Shown here in pieces: positions 1 through 12,147 of a stretch of 56,144 nucleotides of DNA (the stretch's first letter is position 1; the number at the start of each line of letters is the position of its first letter). Below the pieces are notes generated by a model. The model did no database searches and was not told the DNA's origin. It worked only from the letters and a program-made list of their open reading frames with translations. The stretch comes from Eggerthellaceae bacterium (GTDB lineage Bacteria > Actinomycetota > Coriobacteriia > Coriobacteriales > Eggerthellaceae): NCBI GenBank assembly GCA_017434045.1, contig JAFRGA010000097.1, positions 1 through 56,144 on the forward strand, read 5' to 3'. A program made the position numbers and the translations under genes.

Positions 1-37
1 CGATCCTGTCTGTTCAGAGTTCGCCAAAGGGGTTGCT

Positions 38-173
38 CCAATGGCATTCGGCTGCGGAGGCGGGGCGGCGGGGGATGAGCGATTCTGCAGGCACCATCTT
101 CATGTTTTTCATAGGTGTAGCCGAAGCCAAGCGAATACCCCGCCGCCCCGCCTCCGCAGCCGAACGCCATTGG
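38..173. repeat. Long inverted repeat after carB
   Basis: Arms at 38-73 and 138-173 are 36 bp each and complementary with one mismatch, separated by a 64-nt loop. The right arm ends 15 bp before the carB stop on the minus strand, so the element could terminate carB transcription. No T-run follows, and the arms are longer than a usual terminator, so a dispersed palindromic element is also possible. No coding sequence is seen in 1-188. Confidence 0.7.
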
Positions 174-188
174 AGATAAACGTTAGAT

Positions 189-3100
189 TCATGTCCACTG
201 GGGCAAGTCTTGCAACGCCACGATCCCGAGACCTTCGTCGCAGGCGACTTCCATTGCGGCGGCGAACGCTTGAGCTGCCGCGATGGTCGTGGCATACGTC
301 ACCCCGTGACGCACGGCAGCGAGCCTGAGCACGTATCCGTCGCCACGCGGCCCGTGTCCGAACGGCGTGTTGATTATGAGCTTGATCTCTCCATCGGCAA
401 TCATGTCGACAATGTTGGGATGGCCCTCGCTGATCTTCTTGACCTTCCTGCATGCAACGCCCGAAGCGGAAAGCGTCTTGGCCGTGCCACCCGTGCTCAC
501 CACTTCAAACCCGAGTCGAGCAAAGTCACGCGCGATAGCCGCGATCGAGCGCTTGTCCCGATCGGCAACGCTGATGAACACGTCACCCGCACGGGGAAGC
601 TCGTAGGAGATCGCGAGCTGGGTCTTGGCATAGGCGGCGGGGAACGTGGGGGCGATGCCCATCACCTCTCCCGTCGACTTCCTCTCGGGACCCAAGACCA
701 CGTCCGATCCGGGAAAGCGCCCGAACGGCATGACGGCTTCCTTCACGGCGCAGTAGCCGAGCTCGCGGCTGTCGGGCGGTAGCTCCATGTCGGCAAGCTG
801 CTCGCCTGCCATCACGCGCGCCGCCACCTTTGCCAGGGGGACGCCAGTGGCCTTCGAGACGAACGGCACCGTGCGGCTTGCGCGCGGATTAGCTTCGATG
901 ACGTAGACCATCTGGTCTTTTACGGCGAACTGGATATTGAGTAAGCCCCGCACGCCGATGCTGAGGGCAAGCCGCCAGGCAATGTCACGCAGTTGGTCCA
1001 CGAGGGTGTCGGATAGCGAGAATGGCGGGATACAGCAGGCCGAATCGCCTGAATGGATGCCGGCTTCCTCGATGTGCTCGAGGACGCCGCCGATGTCGAC
1101 GTCTTCTCCGTCGCATATGCAATCGAGGTCGACTTCCACTGCCGATTCGAGGAACTTGTCCAGATATACAGGGTGGTCGGGGGAGATCTTGGCGGCTTCT
1201 CCCATATAGCGGCGCAGCTGCTTCGTGTCGTAGACGATGGCCATGCCGCGTCCGCCGAGCACGTAGCTCGGGCGCACGAGCAGCGGGAAGCCTATGCGGC
1301 TCGCCACGCGCTCGGCTTCGTCCAGCGTATGGGCGTCGCCAGCGGGCGGGTATGCGATTCCCAGGCTGTCGAGGAGGGCGGAGAAGCGGTCGCGGTCCTC
1401 GGCTAAATCGATTGCGTCCGCTCCCGTGCCCATGAAGGGCACGCCTGCCTCCTCCAGGGCGCGTGCCAGCTTCAACGGCGTCTGCCCGCCAAGCGTCGCA
1501 ATGACACCGTCAGGATGCTCGACATCGATGATGTCCATGACATCCTCGAAGGTTAACGGTTCGAAATACAGCTTGTCCGAGGTGTCGTAATCGGTTGAGA
1601 CCGTCTCGGGATTGCAGTTGACCATGATGGTTTCCCAGCCCACCTCGTGAAGCGCGTAGCTGGCGTGCACGCAGCAATAGTCGAACTCGATGCCCTGCCC
1701 GATACGGTTGGGCCCGGCTCCCAAGATGAGCGCTTTCCTGGTTCTGCCGGCCTGACGGCCGTCGGCATCCGCCTCAGTTGCCGTACCGCCGTCCCAAATT
1801 CGTTCTGCCTCGCCATCCTGGGCCTGCCTCATTCCGCCATCCTGAGCCCGTCCCGTCCTGTCACCCTGAGCCCGTCCCGTCCTGTCACCCTGAGCCGAAG
1901 GCGAAGGATCCACGTGAAGCGATAACCCGGACGACCCGCTTCGCGGAGATTCTTCGCTTCGCTCAGAATGACAGGGCGTGAAGCCAATCGGGGTTTCAAT
2001 CTCGTTCTTTCGGCCTGCTCTGTGGTCAAAACAAGGGGCCTCTGCGCCGCCAGATGTGGCCACAGCGGACGGGGAGTCCCCGTTCGTCAGAACGGGGACT
2101 TCGTACGTTTTATAGAAGTAGGCAGTCGAGCTTTCGAACTCCGCGGCGCAGGTGTCCACCACATTGAATACGGGAACGACGCCAAGCGCTTTGCGACGGG
2201 TGCGCACGATGATCTCGGTCGAATTCGTAAGATAGGCACTCTGCACGTCGGAAAGGCCGTAGCGCTTGGCAATGCGGAACGCCGCGGCATCCATGTCGTC
2301 AACGCGCGCCCCACGTAAGGCTTCCTGGACGGCAACAACGTCGGCCATGCGATTGAGGAAGAAGCGGTCGATGCCCGTCAGGTCATGAATTTCAGAAGGC
2401 GTCCAGCCGCGGCGGAGTGCACAGCCGATGTAGACGATGCGGTTACGCGTCGGCCGCTCAAGCAGGGGCGCGTATCCTTCTTTGGTTTCCGAGGCGCGCG
2501 TATGGCCGTCGACGCCAAGACCTGCTCGGCCGGTCTCCAGAGAGCGCAGCGCCTTGCCGAGCGCTTCCTCGAAGGTGCGGCCGCATGCCATGACCTCGCC
2601 GACCGCCTTCATGCGGGTCGAAAGCGTGTCATCCGAGTCCTTGAACTTCTCGAACGCGAAGCGCGGCGCTTTCACGACGCAGTAGTCGATGCTCGGCTCA
2701 AAGCAGGTCGAAGTGGTTCCCGTGATGTCGTTCACGATTTCGGGAAGGGTGTAGCCGACGGCTAGGCGCGCGGCGACCTTCGCGATGGGAAAACCCGTCG
2801 CCTTAGAAGCGAGCGCCGACGAGCGCGAGACGCGTGGGTTCATCTCGATGATGACCATGCGTCCGTCACTCGGGTTCACGGCAAACTGCACATTCGAGCC
2901 GCCCGTCTGCACGCCCACCTTCTCGAGGACGGCGAGCGATGCCGTGCGCATGCGCTGGAATTCGACATCAGAGAGCGTCTGGGCGGGTGCAACGGTGATG
3001 GAATCGCCTGTGTGCACGCCCATAGGGTCGAGGTTTTCAATCGAGCAAACGATGATGCCGTTACCTGCCCGATCGCGCACGACCTCCATCTCGAATTCCT

Positions 3101-3740
3101 TCCAGCCCTCGATGCTCTCCTCGACGAGGACCTCCCCGACCGGAGACAGTTCAAGCCCCTGCGAGACAATGAGATCGAGCTCGTCCAAATCGTGCGCTAT
3201 ACCTCCACCTGCTCCGCCGAGGGTGAACGAGGGCCGCAGTACGACGGGAAGCCCTATTTCGTCCACGATGGCACGCGCCTCGTCAACCGAGTACGCATAT
3301 CCAGACCGAGCCGTCTGCATACCCAGTTCAGCCATACATTCGTTGAAGAGCTTGCGATTCTCGCCCCGTCGGATAGCCTCGAGACTGCAGCCGATCATCT
3401 CGACGCCATACCGGTCAAGGACACCCGATTCGGCGAGTTCGACGGCTACGTTGAGGGCGGTTTGCCCACCGAGCGTGGGTAAGAGCGCCTCGGGGTGTTC
3501 CTTGCATATAACCTTCTCGATGAATTCAGCCGTGATGGGTTCAATATAGGTTCGATCGGCGAGGCCCGGATCCGTCATGATGGTAGCTGGGTTGCTGTTG
3601 ACAAGCACGACCCGATACCCCTCTTCGTGCAATACCTTGCACGCCTGTGCACCCGAATAGTCGAACTCGCACGCCTGTCCGATAACAATTGGACCCGAAC
3701 CGATGACGAGAATCGTTTGGATATCAGTCCTTCTCGGCAT
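189..3740 (-). CDS. carB: Carbamoyl-phosphate synthase large subunit, with a repeat-derived insertion
   Basis: Makes carbamoyl phosphate from ammonia (channelled from CarA), bicarbonate and two ATP for pyrimidines and arginine. The start at [14 protein letters not shown] is chosen because GGAGG lies 8 nt upstream; an earlier in-frame ATG at 3755 lacks this. The start follows the carA stop by 2 nt. Two CarB halves are visible: an N-half with [17 protein letters not shown] and ATP-grasp motifs, and a C-half starting at about residue 668 with [15 protein letters not shown], then a C-terminal MGS-like regulatory domain ([20 protein letters not shown]). The product is 1183 aa, about 110 longer than usual. 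The excess (about residues 551-667) lies between the halves and is low-complexity translated repeat DNA. No stop or frameshift is seen, so the gene looks functional. Confidence 0.97.
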   Translation of the reverse strand: MPRRTDIQTILVIGSGPIVIGQACEFDYSGAQACKVLHEEGYRVVLVNSNPATIMTDPGLADRTYIEPITAEFIEKVICKEHPEALLPTLGGQTALNVAVELAESGVLDRYGVEMIGCSLEAIRRGENRKLFNECMAELGMQTARSGYAYSVDEARAIVDEIGLPVVLRPSFTLGGAGGGIAHDLDELDLIVSQGLELSPVGEVLVEESIEGWKEFEMEVVRDRAGNGIIVCSIENLDPMGVHTGDSITVAPAQTLSDVEFQRMRTASLAVLEKVGVQTGGSNVQFAVNPSDGRMVIIEMNPRVSRSSALASKATGFPIAKVAARLAVGYTLPEIVNDITGTTSTCFEPSIDYCVVKAPRFAFEKFKDSDDTLSTRMKAVGEVMACGRTFEEALGKALRSLETGRAGLGVDGHTRASETKEGYAPLLERPTRNRIVYIGCALRRGWTPSEIHDLTGIDRFFLNRMADVVAVQEALRGARVDDMDAAAFRIAKRYGLSDVQSAYLTNSTEIIVRTRRKALGVVPVFNVVDTCAAEFESSTAYFYKTYEVPVLTNGDSPSAVATSGGAEAPCFDHRAGRKNEIETPIGFTPCHSERSEESPRSGSSGLSLHVDPSPSAQGDRTGRAQGDRTGRAQDGGMRQAQDGEAERIWDGGTATEADADGRQAGRTRKALILGAGPNRIGQGIEFDYCCVHASYALHEVGWETIMVNCNPETVSTDYDTSDKLYFEPLTFEDVMDIIDVEHPDGVIATLGGQTPLKLARALEEAGVPFMGTGADAIDLAEDRDRFSALLDSLGIAYPPAGDAHTLDEAERVASRIGFPLLVRPSYVLGGRGMAIVYDTKQLRRYMGEAAKISPDHPVYLDKFLESAVEVDLDCICDGEDVDIGGVLEHIEEAGIHSGDSACCIPPFSLSDTLVDQLRDIAWRLALSIGVRGLLNIQFAVKDQMVYVIEANPRASRTVPFVSKATGVPLAKVAARVMAGEQLADMELPPDSRELGYCAVKEAVMPFGRFPGSDVVLGPERKSTGEVMGIAPTFPAAYAKTQLAISYELPRAGDVFISVADRDKRSIAAIARDFARLGFEVVSTGGTAKTLSASGVACRKVKKISEGHPNIVDMIADGEIKLIINTPFGHGPRGDGYVLRLAAVRHGVTYATTIAAAQAFAAAMEVACDEGLGIVALQDLPQWT
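1841..1888. repeat. 24-bp tandem repeat inside carB
   Basis: Two perfect 24-bp units (1841-1864 and 1865-1888) plus the beginning of a third. On the minus strand they encode a repeated GRAQGDRT octapeptide in the CarB inter-half linker. Because the unit is a multiple of 3, copy-number change would keep the frame. Confidence 0.8.
1883..1973. repeat. Palindromic intergenic-type element inside carB
   Basis: The ends are imperfect inverted repeats (tgtcaccctgagc at 1883 and gctcagaatgaca at 1961). In the carB frame the element reads [10 protein letters not shown], the familiar translation of a dispersed bacterial palindromic repeat. A related element lies at 11980-12063. Here it sits in frame within a core enzyme gene. 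Confidence 0.75.
2076..2099. repeat. Perfect 10-bp hairpin inside carB
   Basis: gtccccgttc and gaacggggac flank a 4-nt loop. This GGGGAC/GTCCCC palindrome marks the N-terminal edge of the CarB insertion and resembles other palindromes in this window. Confidence 0.7.
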
Positions 3741-3742
3741 GA

Positions 3743-5017
3743 CTAGAACCTCCAACCTTCCAGGCGATCATGTGCAATGTCTATGTTCAGGTAATCTTCT
3801 CGGCCATCCATGAGCCGGGCAAATGCGGTGAACAGATAATGGGAATCCGTCGGTCCAGGAGAGGCCTCGGGATGATACTGAACCGAGAAAGCAGGAATAT
3901 TCTCGAATGCGATGCCTTCGGCCGTGCCGTCATTTAAGTTAACGTGCGTTAAGCGAACCTTTCCGTAACGCCTATTAACCACATATTGCGCTGGGTTTTT
4001 ATCGTCTAGCGGCTCGCCGAGGCTTGGAAACACGAGATCGAAGCCGTGGTTTTGCGCCGTAATCTCCACGCGTCCCGTCAGCAGGTTCATAACAGGCTGG
4101 TTTCCGCCATGATGGCCGAATTTCAGCTTCTCAATCCGACCGCCCGCCGCCTTGCAGATCATCTGATGACCCAGACAAATCCCGAATACCGGTATCTCTC
4201 CGAGCAGCCTCTCGACCTGCTTGTATGTACCCTCAACTGCATCCGGATCGCCTGGGCCATTCGAGAGGAACACTCCGTCAGGCGCCATTGTCAACACCTC
4301 AGCCGCCGGCGTATCCCACGGAACGAGGGTGACTTCGCAGCCTGCGCGCACCAACCCCTCAAGGATCGAGCGCTTGATTCCGCAATCGTAGGCGACGACG
4401 CGATGGCGCGAAGATACGGGAGATGCAAGGGCGAATGTCTTGGAAGCAGCTAAATCGTTTTGGCCAAACGTATGCGGCTTTGCGCACGACACGGTTCGCA
4501 CCAGGTTCACGCCCACGATTGGCTCGCTTGCCCTTGCTTTGCTCGCAAGGCTTTCCACGCTCAAATCCTCTGTTGACATCACGGCGCGCATTGCTCCGCA
4601 GTCGCGAACATGCTGGACAAGTGCGCGTGTATCGATGCCCTCGATGGCAAAAACGCCCTCGCTTATAAGATAATCCGGCAACGTCATATCGCTGCGCCAG
4701 TTTGACGGTGTATAACACATGTCGCCAACGACAAGCCCCCTCAGTGCGGGACGATCCGCCTGGGCGTCTTCGAGGCACACTCCGTAGTTTCCTATCTGGG
4801 GATACGTCATCACGACGATTTGGCCCGCATACGACGGATCGGTGATAATCTCTAGATAGCCCTCGACTGAGGTGTTGAAGCACACCTCTCCGAAGACTTC
4901 GCCCGAAACCCCGCATGTGCGTCCGCGGAAACACGCGCCGTCCTCCAATACGAGGAGTGCCTCTTTGGTCGGAGGCTTAGATGTTGCCGCCAACATGCGC
5001 ATAGATAATTCGCTCAC
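3743..5017 (-). CDS. carA: Carbamoyl-phosphate synthase small (glutaminase) subunit
   Basis: Hydrolyses glutamine and feeds ammonia to CarB. The N-terminal CarA domain begins with [15 protein letters not shown]. The class I glutamine amidotransferase domain shows the nucleophile in [13 protein letters not shown] and the His/Glu pair in [14 protein letters not shown] prefer the GTG start at 5017 because GGAGG lies just upstream; ATGs at 5029 and 5062 are in frame, and the latter would overlap purF. Order purF-carA-carB, same strand, with tight spacing, suggests one operon. Confidence 0.95.
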   Translation of the reverse strand: MSELSMRMLAATSKPPTKEALLVLEDGACFRGRTCGVSGEVFGEVCFNTSVEGYLEIITDPSYAGQIVVMTYPQIGNYGVCLEDAQADRPALRGLVVGDMCYTPSNWRSDMTLPDYLISEGVFAIEGIDTRALVQHVRDCGAMRAVMSTEDLSVESLASKARASEPIVGVNLVRTVSCAKPHTFGQNDLAASKTFALASPVSSRHRVVAYDCGIKRSILEGLVRAGCEVTLVPWDTPAAEVLTMAPDGVFLSNGPGDPDAVEGTYKQVERLLGEIPVFGICLGHQMICKAAGGRIEKLKFGHHGGNQPVMNLLTGRVEITAQNHGFDLVFPSLGEPLDDKNPAQYVVNRRYGKVRLTHVNLNDGTAEGIAFENIPAFSVQYHPEASPGPTDSHYLFTAFARLMDGREDYLNIDIAHDRLEGWRF

Positions 5018-5039
5018 GCTCTCCTCCATCCAAAATTGA

Positions 5040-6500
5040 TTACGGGAGTGGGCCATCCCCACTCACAGCATCGAGACACGCCTTCTGTCGGAGTTGCCCG
5101 GGAATTGCCACGGGATAGACTCCACTGAAACAGGCATCGCAGAAACCATCATGATCGGAATGGATTGCCTCGTGCAGACCATCCAAGCTGATAAATGCTA
5201 GCGAATCGCAACCGATGTGCCGACACACTTCATCATGCGAAAGATTCGCTGAAATCAGCTGGTCACGCGTGTCGGTATCAATACCGTAAAAGCACGGCCA
5301 CATGACCTCGGGACTCACGATGCGCAAATGCACCTCAGCTGCGCCTGCGTCGCGCAACATTTCGACGAGTTTCTTAGAGGTGTTGCCGCGTACGATGGAG
5401 TCGTCGATAACCACGAGCCGTTTGCCCCGAATCATCGAAGGCAGCGGATTCAGCTTTATGCGGATACCCATTTGGCGCATTTCTTGGGTGGGCTGGATGA
5501 AGGTGCGCCCGACGTAGCGGTTTTTCACAATACCGTCTCCGTACGGGATGCCGCTCTTCTCGGCATATCCCAGCGCACAAGGCACGCCCGAGTCCGGGAC
5601 GCCCAAAACCATGTCGGCTTCGACTGGGGCTTCGCATGCCAGAATGCGCCCCATGCGACGACGCGCATGGTATACCACTTCGCCGTCAAACACGCTGTCG
5701 GGCCTGGCAAAGTAGACATATTCGAATATGCAAAACGCCCGCTTAGCGGGCTCGATGCCCTGCTCCGATTCCAACCCAGCAGAGCTCACCTTCACGATTT
5801 CGCCTGGTTCTACATCGCGTACGAATTGCGCGCCCACCGCATCGAGACCGCACGTCTCGCTCGCTACAACCCATCCGCGCTCATTGGGCAACCTGCCAAG
5901 TGAAAGTGGACGAATGCCGCATGCGTCGCGAAACGCGTAAAGAGCCGTCGGTGATGCAAGCACGATGGCGTATGCCCCATGCAGCTGTTGCATCATGAGC
6001 TTGATGCCACTGCGGATGCGACCTGCACGTCGTATGTCAACGCCGATTGTACGCGCCGCCACCTCGCTATCGGTGTGGCCATACAGCTGCACGCCCTCGT
6101 TGGCAAGCCATGCGCGCTGCGGAGCCGTATCGACAAGCGTGCCGTTATGCGCGAGCGCAATGAGCTCGTCATCGATAGCCGACACGTGCGGTTGCGACTC
6201 CTTCCATCCGCCGCCGCCCGCAGTAGAGTAGCGCGTGTGCCCGATGGCGATATCACCTTTCAAATGCGCTAGCTCCTCCTCGTCGAACACCTGGTCGACA
6301 AGTCCGAGATCCTTGTGGATGAGGATGGTATCACCGTCACCCACGGCGATGCCTGCGCTTTCCTGCCCGCGGTGCTGGAGCGCCTGAAGCCCAAAGCACG
6401 CAAGGCGGGCGACGTCTTCCCCTGGCGCATATACGCCGAAGACCGCGCACGCCTCCTCTGGTCTATCGGGCCTCTCGCCCGCGAACAAGCTCGTCGTCAC
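5040..6500 (-). CDS. purF: Amidophosphoribosyltransferase
   Basis: First committed step of purine synthesis: PRPP plus glutamine to phosphoribosylamine. A short propeptide precedes the N-terminal nucleophile in EEACAVFGVY. Glutaminase motifs (QHRGQESAGI, GHTRYSTAG) and the PRPP-binding motif LVVIDDSIVRGNTS are present. Cysteines in the C-terminal region (CRHIGCDSL, FCDACFSGVY) match the Bacillus-type enzyme that carries a 4Fe-4S cluster. The GTG start at 6500 has a strong GGAGGGGA site; the TTG at 6521 would place that site inside the gene. The 220 bp up to divergent dapF should hold both promoters; I see no clear match there. Confidence 0.96.
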   Translation of the reverse strand: MTTSLFAGERPDRPEEACAVFGVYAPGEDVARLACFGLQALQHRGQESAGIAVGDGDTILIHKDLGLVDQVFDEEELAHLKGDIAIGHTRYSTAGGGGWKESQPHVSAIDDELIALAHNGTLVDTAPQRAWLANEGVQLYGHTDSEVAARTIGVDIRRAGRIRSGIKLMMQQLHGAYAIVLASPTALYAFRDACGIRPLSLGRLPNERGWVVASETCGLDAVGAQFVRDVEPGEIVKVSSAGLESEQGIEPAKRAFCIFEYVYFARPDSVFDGEVVYHARRRMGRILACEAPVEADMVLGVPDSGVPCALGYAEKSGIPYGDGIVKNRYVGRTFIQPTQEMRQMGIRIKLNPLPSMIRGKRLVVIDDSIVRGNTSKKLVEMLRDAGAAEVHLRIVSPEVMWPCFYGIDTDTRDQLISANLSHDEVCRHIGCDSLAFISLDGLHEAIHSDHDGFCDACFSGVYPVAIPGQLRQKACLDAVSGDGPLP

Positions 6501-6719
6501 CTCTCCCCTCCGTATCGTCAATCCAGCTGGAGCAGGGTGTAAATAGGGCGCCGCCCTCGTACCTCATCTTCTCATCCCGACATAACCTTATTGTCAGAAC
6601 CCATTTTCAGAAGCCTTCGTTACAAGCGGGTTTCGAAGACAGCATGAAAAGCAATCGAAACATTTTGGCCCTATCGTTTACAGGAAATACCGCGAAAAGC
6701 ATCAGGCGAAAGGACCTCC

Positions 6720-7601
6720 GTGCGATTCACGAAAATGCAGGGCATCGGCAATGACTACGTATACGTGAACTGCCTGGAAGAAACCGTGGAGAACCCCGCA
6801 TCGCTCGCGCGTATGGTGAGCGACAGGCATTTCGGCATCGGGTCTGATGGACTCATTCTCATAAGGCCGTCGGAGAAGGCGGATTTCTTCATGGAGATGT
6901 TCAATGCGGACGGTACGCGCTCGGCGATGTGCGGAAACGGCATCCGCTGCGTCGGCAAGTATGTGTACGACCACGGGCTCACCAACGAAGAGGAGATTAC
7001 CGTAAACACGCTGGCAGGCGTGAAACGACTCAAGCTGCACATCGAGAGCGGTAGTGTCGCAGCGGTTACGGTCGACATGGGCGCGCCCGTGCTCGATGCC
7101 ACCCTCATACCTGTGGCGGCAGACGCATCGCCTGTCATCGCTAAACCAATTGAAGTCGCGGGACGTCGCTTCGAGATGACGTGCGTTTCAATGGGGAATC
7201 CACATGCAGTCGTGTTCGTTGAAGACACAAGTAGCTTTCCTGTCGAGGAGGTCGGAAAGCCCTTCGAATTCCACCCCGCCTTCCCCGAACGCGTAAACGC
7301 CGAGTTCGTTCAAGTGCTCAGCCGTTCCGAGGTGAACATGCGCGTCTGGGAACGCGGTACCGGTGAAACACTCGCCTGCGGTACCGGCGCCTGCGCAAGC
7401 GCTGTCGCTTGCATCCTTAACGGATTGACCGACGACGAAGTGACGGTTCACCTGCTCGGCGGTGATTTGCACATCCGCTGGGATCGCAGATGCGACCAGG
7501 TGTTTATGACCGGTCCCGCCGCAACCGTTTTCGAAGGCGAGATCGACGTTGCCGCATGCCCTCATGATGACCCGCCCCATGCGGTCGATCCCGAGTGGTA
7601 A
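6720..7601 (+). CDS. dapF: Diaminopimelate epimerase
   Basis: Interconverts LL- and meso-diaminopimelate for peptidoglycan and lysine. The GTG start keeps the conserved N-terminus RFTKMQGIGNDY and has AAAGGA upstream. The two catalytic cysteines are in MCGNGIRCVGKY and TLACGTGACAS. 293 aa is normal for the family. dapL follows 37 bp downstream and supplies its substrate. Confidence 0.96.
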   Translation: MRFTKMQGIGNDYVYVNCLEETVENPASLARMVSDRHFGIGSDGLILIRPSEKADFFMEMFNADGTRSAMCGNGIRCVGKYVYDHGLTNEEEITVNTLAGVKRLKLHIESGSVAAVTVDMGAPVLDATLIPVAADASPVIAKPIEVAGRRFEMTCVSMGNPHAVVFVEDTSSFPVEEVGKPFEFHPAFPERVNAEFVQVLSRSEVNMRVWERGTGETLACGTGACASAVACILNGLTDDEVTVHLLGGDLHIRWDRRCDQVFMTGPAATVFEGEIDVAACPHDDPPHAVDPEW

Positions 7602-7638
7602 ACGAGATACGTGCTCCAACTCATCCTAAGGAGGGAAA

Positions 7639-8868
7639 GTGTTCAGGGCAAACGAAAACTACCTGAAGCTGCCGGGAAACTATCTGTTCTCGACAATAGC
7701 ATCTCGCATCGACGCATATGGAAAAGCGTACCCCGACAAGGCAGCGGATATAGTTCGCCTGGGGATAGGCGACGTCACCCAGCCACTTGCACCCTCTATC
7801 GTGAAGGTGCTGCACGATGCAGTTGACGAGATGGCGAACGCTGCAACCTTCCGAGGCTATGCACCTGACTTGGGATACGGTTTCCTACGTGAGACCATCG
7901 CCCGTTGCGACTTCGAAGCACGCGGTGCGGAAGTCTATCCCGATGAGGTCTTCGTGAGCGATGGAGCGAAATCCGATTCTGCCAACATCCAGGAAATCTT
8001 CAGCGGTGAAGCGCGCATCGCGGTGTGCGATCCAGTGTACCCAGTTTACGTCGATTCCAACGTCATGGCAGGACGCACCGGAACCTACAATGCGAAATCC
8101 GGCTTATGGAGCGATGTGACGTACATGCCTTGCACGCAGGAGAACGACTTCGTAGCCGATCTTCCCGGCGCCGACGCCGACATTTCGCTGATCTACCTGT
8201 GCTTCCCGAACAATCCCACCGGTGCCGTTATAAGCAAGCCGCGTCTTCAGGCTTGGGTCGATTACGCTAACGAACACGGCGCTGTTATCGTCTACGACGC
8301 CGCGTACGAGGCGTACATCACCGATCCGGAACTGCCGCATTCCATTTACGAATGCAATGGGGCGCGCACCTGCGCCATCGAGATACGCAGCTTCTCGAAG
8401 AATGCAGGCTTCACTGGGACGCGCTTGGGATACACCGTCGTGCCGCGCAATCTGAAGGACGAGAAGGGCGTTGCTCTACGTGATCTGTGGGCGCGTAGGC
8501 ACGGTACGAAGTTCAACGGGGCACCCTACATCGTCCAGCGTGCCGGCGAGGCCGTCTACAGTGAAGCTGGGCAGCGCGAAACGCATGATCAGATCCGTTA
8601 TTACATGGATAACGCACGCGTCATCCTCGACGGATTGGCTGCTGCGGGTTTCCAGGTGTTCGGCGGCGTGAACGCGCCCTACATCTGGCTCAAGGTTCCC
8701 GATGGCATGAGCTCGTGGGAGTTCTTCGACATGCTGCTCGAACGCGTGCAGGTAGTGGGAACACCGGGTTCGGGATTCGGCCCGAGCGGCGAGGGCTACT
8801 TCCGTCTCACCGCCTTCGGCACTCGCGAAGACGCTCTTGAGGCCGTATGCAGGATCAAGTCGCTGTAG
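7639..8868 (+). CDS. dapL: LL-diaminopimelate aminotransferase
   Basis: PLP-dependent fold-type I aminotransferase that converts tetrahydrodipicolinate straight to LL-diaminopimelate, bypassing the succinylase/acetylase steps. The PLP lysine lies in RSFSKNAGFTGTRLGY; the N-terminus NENYLKLPGNYLFSTIA and the motif CFPNNPTGA fit DapL. GTG start with AAGGAGGGA 5 nt upstream. Pairing with dapF gives the DapL variant of lysine synthesis. Confidence 0.95.
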   Translation: MFRANENYLKLPGNYLFSTIASRIDAYGKAYPDKAADIVRLGIGDVTQPLAPSIVKVLHDAVDEMANAATFRGYAPDLGYGFLRETIARCDFEARGAEVYPDEVFVSDGAKSDSANIQEIFSGEARIAVCDPVYPVYVDSNVMAGRTGTYNAKSGLWSDVTYMPCTQENDFVADLPGADADISLIYLCFPNNPTGAVISKPRLQAWVDYANEHGAVIVYDAAYEAYITDPELPHSIYECNGARTCAIEIRSFSKNAGFTGTRLGYTVVPRNLKDEKGVALRDLWARRHGTKFNGAPYIVQRAGEAVYSEAGQRETHDQIRYYMDNARVILDGLAAAGFQVFGGVNAPYIWLKVPDGMSSWEFFDMLLERVQVVGTPGSGFGPSGEGYFRLTAFGTREDALEAVCRIKSL

Positions 8869-8882
8869 TCGAGTCTAATGAT

Positions 8883-8977
8883 GGGTCGGAGACACGCTCT
8901 CCAACTCTTTTTCGTAGAGGCAGCACTGCTCCCGATGGGTTATTTCGAAAAGTAGTCAGAGATACGTTCTCCGACCC
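8883..8977. repeat. Stem-loop repeat element, copy 1
   Basis: Imperfect inverted repeat with arms of about 32 bp (8883-8914 and 8946-8977), beginning gggtcggaga and ending tctccgaccc. A second element of the same layout lies at 22118-22220. It separates dapL from the toxin-antitoxin pair and may also end dapL transcription. Confidence 0.65.
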
Positions 8978-9011
8978 GTCCCCGTACACTCTTGACGGCA
9001 TGACCTAAACG

Positions 9012-9031
9012 AGTATACTTGCAAGTATACT
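9012..9031. promoter_or_regulatory. Perfect 20-bp palindrome, probable antitoxin operator
   Basis: agtatacttg followed by its exact reverse complement, 19 bp before the antitoxin start and just before the AAAGGAGGG ribosome site. It contains TATACT, so it may overlap a -10 box. Ribbon-helix-helix antitoxins usually bind such palindromes to repress their own operon; binding here is inferred. Confidence 0.7.
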
Positions 9032-9049
9032 GAAAGAAAGGAGGGCGTT

Positions 9050-9301
9050 ATGCCGCAAGTTTCGTTGTACGTTGACGAATCGCTGATGAAAACGCTTCGC
9101 GCTGAGGCGGCCTCCGAAGGCATATCCCTCTCAAAGCATGTTGCCAGACGCTTGACGAACGCAAGCCGCTGCGCCACTGCATCGGGCTTACCAGATGGGT
9201 ATCTCGAGACGCTCTATGGGTGCTTGATAGACGACGACACGTTCACAAGGCCTGAGCAACCAAGATTCTCCCTTGACGCCTCCCGGCTTGCGTTTGACTA
9301 G
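9050..9301 (+). CDS. VapB-like antitoxin (probable ribbon-helix-helix)
   Basis: 83 aa. The N-terminus QVSLYVDESLMKTLRAEA followed by GISLSKHVARRLTNA fits a ribbon-helix-helix DNA-binding fold; the acidic, aromatic C-tail is where such antitoxins grip their toxin. AAAGGAGGG lies 6 nt upstream. The next gene is a PIN-domain protein 8 bp downstream, which supports the role. Confidence 0.8.
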   Translation: MPQVSLYVDESLMKTLRAEAASEGISLSKHVARRLTNASRCATASGLPDGYLETLYGCLIDDDTFTRPEQPRFSLDASRLAFD

Positions 9302-9309
9302 GTGCGGTC

Positions 9310-9717
9310 ATGTACGTTTTCGACACGAACATCATTATCGAGTTTTTGCGCGGCCGACTGCCAATGGGGCTTGAGCTGCTGAGAAACACCGATTGCAGGT
9401 TGATCAAGGTTCCTGCCATCGTGGAAGCCGAACTGCTGATCGGCGCCCTGAAAAGCCAGAACCCCGAGAAAAGCCGGCTTGCCGTTGAAAGTTTGCTCTG
9501 CAACTACGAGGTGCTGCCGTTTGACTCGGCCTGCACTCGCATCTACGCGCGGGTTCGCGCCGACCTCGAGGCCGCTGGCCAGGTCATCGGCCCAAACGAC
9601 CTCATCATCGCGGCAACCGCACTGGCCCACGACGCCATCTTGGCCACGAACAACGTGAGCGAGTTTCAGCGCGTCCCCAACCTCAGGATTATGTCATTGC
9701 GCGAAACCGATATCTAA
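9310..9717 (+). CDS. VapC-like PIN-domain ribonuclease toxin
   Basis: 135 aa. PIN acidic residues are visible: Asp in YVFDTNIIIEF, Glu in IVEAELLIGA, Asp in GPNDLIIAATA, and the final Asn/Glu stretch ATNNVSEFQRV. VapC toxins cleave RNA, often initiator tRNA, when the antitoxin is lost; the target here cannot be read from sequence. Co-transcribed with the antitoxin. Confidence 0.88.
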   Translation: MYVFDTNIIIEFLRGRLPMGLELLRNTDCRLIKVPAIVEAELLIGALKSQNPEKSRLAVESLLCNYEVLPFDSACTRIYARVRADLEAAGQVIGPNDLIIAATALAHDAILATNNVSEFQRVPNLRIMSLRETDI

Positions 9718-9720
9718 ATG

Positions 9721-9744
9721 AGTCACACATACGTTCCCCGGCTC
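9721..9744. repeat. Half copy of the stem-loop repeat
   Basis: agtcacacatacgttccccg closely matches the right arm of the 8883-8977 element. It directly follows the vapC stop, so the toxin-antitoxin pair is bracketed by related repeat DNA. The rest of the 160-bp gap before the glutamine synthetase gene shows nothing else I can name. Confidence 0.5.
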
Positions 9745-9877
9745 ATTATCTATATGACGAAATGATTTCCTGACCGTTAACAGCAAGTTTCGTAATGCGG
9801 GTGAAAAGCATTCGAAACAAAGCCGCCCTATCTTCGAAGCAGTTCGAGCAAGCTATTATGAGGAAGGGGCAATCCAC

Positions 9878-11962
<2,085 letters not shown>

Positions 11963-11979
11963 GAGGAATGCGCTTCGTT

Positions 11980-12063
11980 AGCTGTCATTCTGAGCGTCAG
12001 CGAAAGGCCTCGCTCATTTCAACGTGGCAAGAGGTCTTTCGCCTTTGGCTCAGGATGGCAGCT
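11980..12063. repeat. Palindromic dispersed element
   Basis: Terminal inverted repeats agctgtcattctgagc (11980) and gctcaggatggcagct (12048). Same family as the element inside carB. A small hairpin (gggcacatcgtgccc, about 12096-12110) lies downstream, before the next gene. Confidence 0.7.
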
Positions 12064-12147
12064 CCTAGCTCGGCAAAGAGCAGGAATTGGATGTGGGCAC
12101 ATCGTGCCCCTTCGTCATATAAAGACCCGAAGACCGAGAGGAGCGCC

